Source of the DNA: Variovorax sp. 770b2
GTDB taxonomy: Bacteria; Pseudomonadota; Gammaproteobacteria; Burkholderiales; Burkholderiaceae_C
DNA: 64,000 nt
Assembly (NCBI RefSeq): GCF_900115685.1
Contig: NZ_FOXJ01000001.1
Span: forward strand, 2,079,796-2,143,795
Direction of reading: 5' to 3'
Shown: one piece after another, positions 63,087-64,000 of the stretch
Numbering within the stretch: the stretch's first letter is position 1
Layout of the letters: each line of letters begins with the position of its first letter
Program-made: the position numbers and the translations under genes
Notes under the pieces: generated by a model
What the model was told of the DNA's origin: nothing
The model's database searches: none
Seen by the model: only the letters and a program-made list of their open reading frames with translations

Positions 63087-64000
63087 TTACTTGCGCAGCA
63101 GCGCCTTCAGCGCGTTCTGCAGGCGGCGTGCACTGGCAGCGTCGTGCGCCGCAGCCAGCACCTTGCCGGCGTCCTGGCCCCAGGTCTGCACCGGCGCCGG
63201 ATCGCCACGCTTGGTCAGCAGCTTGAGCTGCAGGGCGCGGCGTGCGTCGAGCTGCTCGGCCGGCGTCGGCACTTCAGCGGCCATTTCCAGCCGCAGCAGT
63301 GCTTCGGCGGCGTCGTTGGCGGCGGCCGTCGGCGCGCTGCCGATGGCTTGGGACCAGTTCGTGCGCACGGCCGGCGTGACCGCGCGACCCAGTTCCTGGA
63401 CGCTCGGCAGGCGCGCGGCATCGCGCTGTTCCCAGGCGCCGAGCACCTGCGTCAGCGCTTCGCCGTGGGCTTGCGCCGCGAGCTTGCGCAGTGCCATGTC
63501 CGCACGTTCGAGCGCTTCGCGCTGGGCGCGGAAAGCCGCATCACCCAGGCGTGGGCCGCGGTCTTCGAAGCGCGGAGGACGGTCGCCGAAGCGGCCGGCC
63601 GGTGCGCCGCGATCACCGCCGCGATCGCCACGATCACCGCGTGCATCGGGGCGCGGAGCGCCACGGTCGCCAGGACGACCCGGACCGCCGGGGCCTGGCC
63701 GGCCGCCGTCGCGGCGGTCGCCGAACTTGCCACCGGCGCGGCCTGCGGGCGCCGCGTCCGTCTTCTTGCTGCTGGGACGATCGTCCCCGCGCATGGCCAC
63801 CACCGGCTTGGGCGCCGGCTTCGGCGCGGCGGCCGGTGCCGGGGTTTCGACAGCGGCGGCTTCGCCAGCGTCGTGCGCTGCGCCATCGGCGCGTGCGGAG
63901 GCGTCGGCGCCATCGGCGGGTGCCACGAGGTCAGGGGTGGCAGCCTGCGCCGCTTCGACCGGTGCGGCCGGCGATGCTTCCGCGTCGCTCGGGCTCGGCG
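63087..64000 (-). CDS. Arg/Gly-rich protein, C-terminal part
   Basis: The last 304 or so residues; the gene continues past the right edge. An Ala/Pro/Glu-rich segment is followed by a disordered Arg/Gly/Asp stretch of about 65 residues with RGDRGDRGG and GGPGRPGDRGAPRP. A helical C-terminal domain (about 150 residues, RKLAAQAHGEAL... RLQNALKALLRK) ends the protein. RGG-type tails commonly bind RNA or drive condensation. I do not recognise the family with confidence; a DUF349-like or RNA-binding chaperone-like protein is possible. Confidence 0.75.
   Translation of the reverse strand, partial: PSPSDAEASPAAPVEAAQAATPDLVAPADGADASARADGAAHDAGEAAAVETPAPAAAPKPAPKPVVAMRGDDRPSSKKTDAAPAGRAGGKFGDRRDGGRPGPGGPGRPGDRGAPRPDARGDRGDRGGDRGAPAGRFGDRPPRFEDRGPRLGDAAFRAQREALERADMALRKLAAQAHGEALTQVLGAWEQRDAARLPSVQELGRAVTPAVRTNWSQAIGSAPTAAANDAAEALLRLEMAAEVPTPAEQLDARRALQLKLLTKRGDPAPVQTWGQDAGKVLAAAHDAASARRLQNALKALLRK

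Overview
This window is GC-rich DNA from a betaproteobacterium of the order Burkholderiales, most likely family Comamonadaceae and Variovorax-like. The evidence is the dense, strongly third-position-biased genes, four Bug/TctC-type solute receptors, an HpnCDE squalene module, lysC beside a tRNA-Ser, and the tilS-accA-alkA-cysS order. The genus is inferred from gene content; no search was run.

Layout. 1-2615: start of an RND efflux adaptor with a sigma-70 promoter bracketed by two palindromes, then the K+ transporter kup. 2685-5990: hpnC-hpnD-hpnE plus a 100-residue protein, translationally coupled, making squalene for hopanoids. 5997-9420: housekeeping and small genes (LysE exporter, NIPSNAP, HAD hydrolase, ferrochelatase, Tat-exported thioredoxin-like protein). 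9620-19466: a branched-chain-type ABC transporter (livK-like receptor, livG, livF, livH, livM) whose operon contains a secreted poly(3-hydroxybutyrate) depolymerase and ends with an alpha/beta hydrolase and a DUF1993 protein. A sigma-54-type promoter with an upstream palindrome lies in front of it, and a PAS/AAA+ sigma-54 activator is encoded just upstream. 19614-26208: tetR-oprM-like-adaptor-RND pump operon. 26256-28814: Tat-type alpha/beta hydrolase and a peptidoglycan-binding cysteine peptidase-like protein. 28873-34314: TctABC tripartite transporter divergent from the TctDE two-component system. 34318-42891: Hsp15, PPK2, small secreted proteins, a cytochrome c, an orphan NarL-type sensor kinase, a two-subunit molybdenum hydroxylase (iorAB-like) and a Crp/Fnr regulator.

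42903-53865 is an accessory block that I interpret as a relict genomic island. It is bounded by 49-bp direct repeats differing at one base. The right copy is the terminator and last bases of tRNA-Ser(GCU); next to it lies a truncated tyrosine recombinase that has lost a catalytic histidine. The block carries a coupled operon resembling oxidative hexuronate/aldarate catabolism (enolase-superfamily enzyme, DHDPS-family enzyme, ADP-ribosylglycohydrolase homologue, uronate dehydrogenase, lactone hydrolase/isomerase-like protein, Bug receptor) with a divergent LysR gene. It also carries a GntR-controlled unit (SnoaL-like, GlcG/HbpS-like, Bug receptor), an IS5-type transposase relic and a (CGGCAT)10 microsatellite.

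53862-64000 returns to core genes: tRNA-Ser, lysC, tilS, accA, an AlkA-type glycosylase, cysS, a TPR protein, two cyclophilins, lpxH, an M90/MtfA-type peptidase and the C-terminal part of an Arg/Gly-rich protein.
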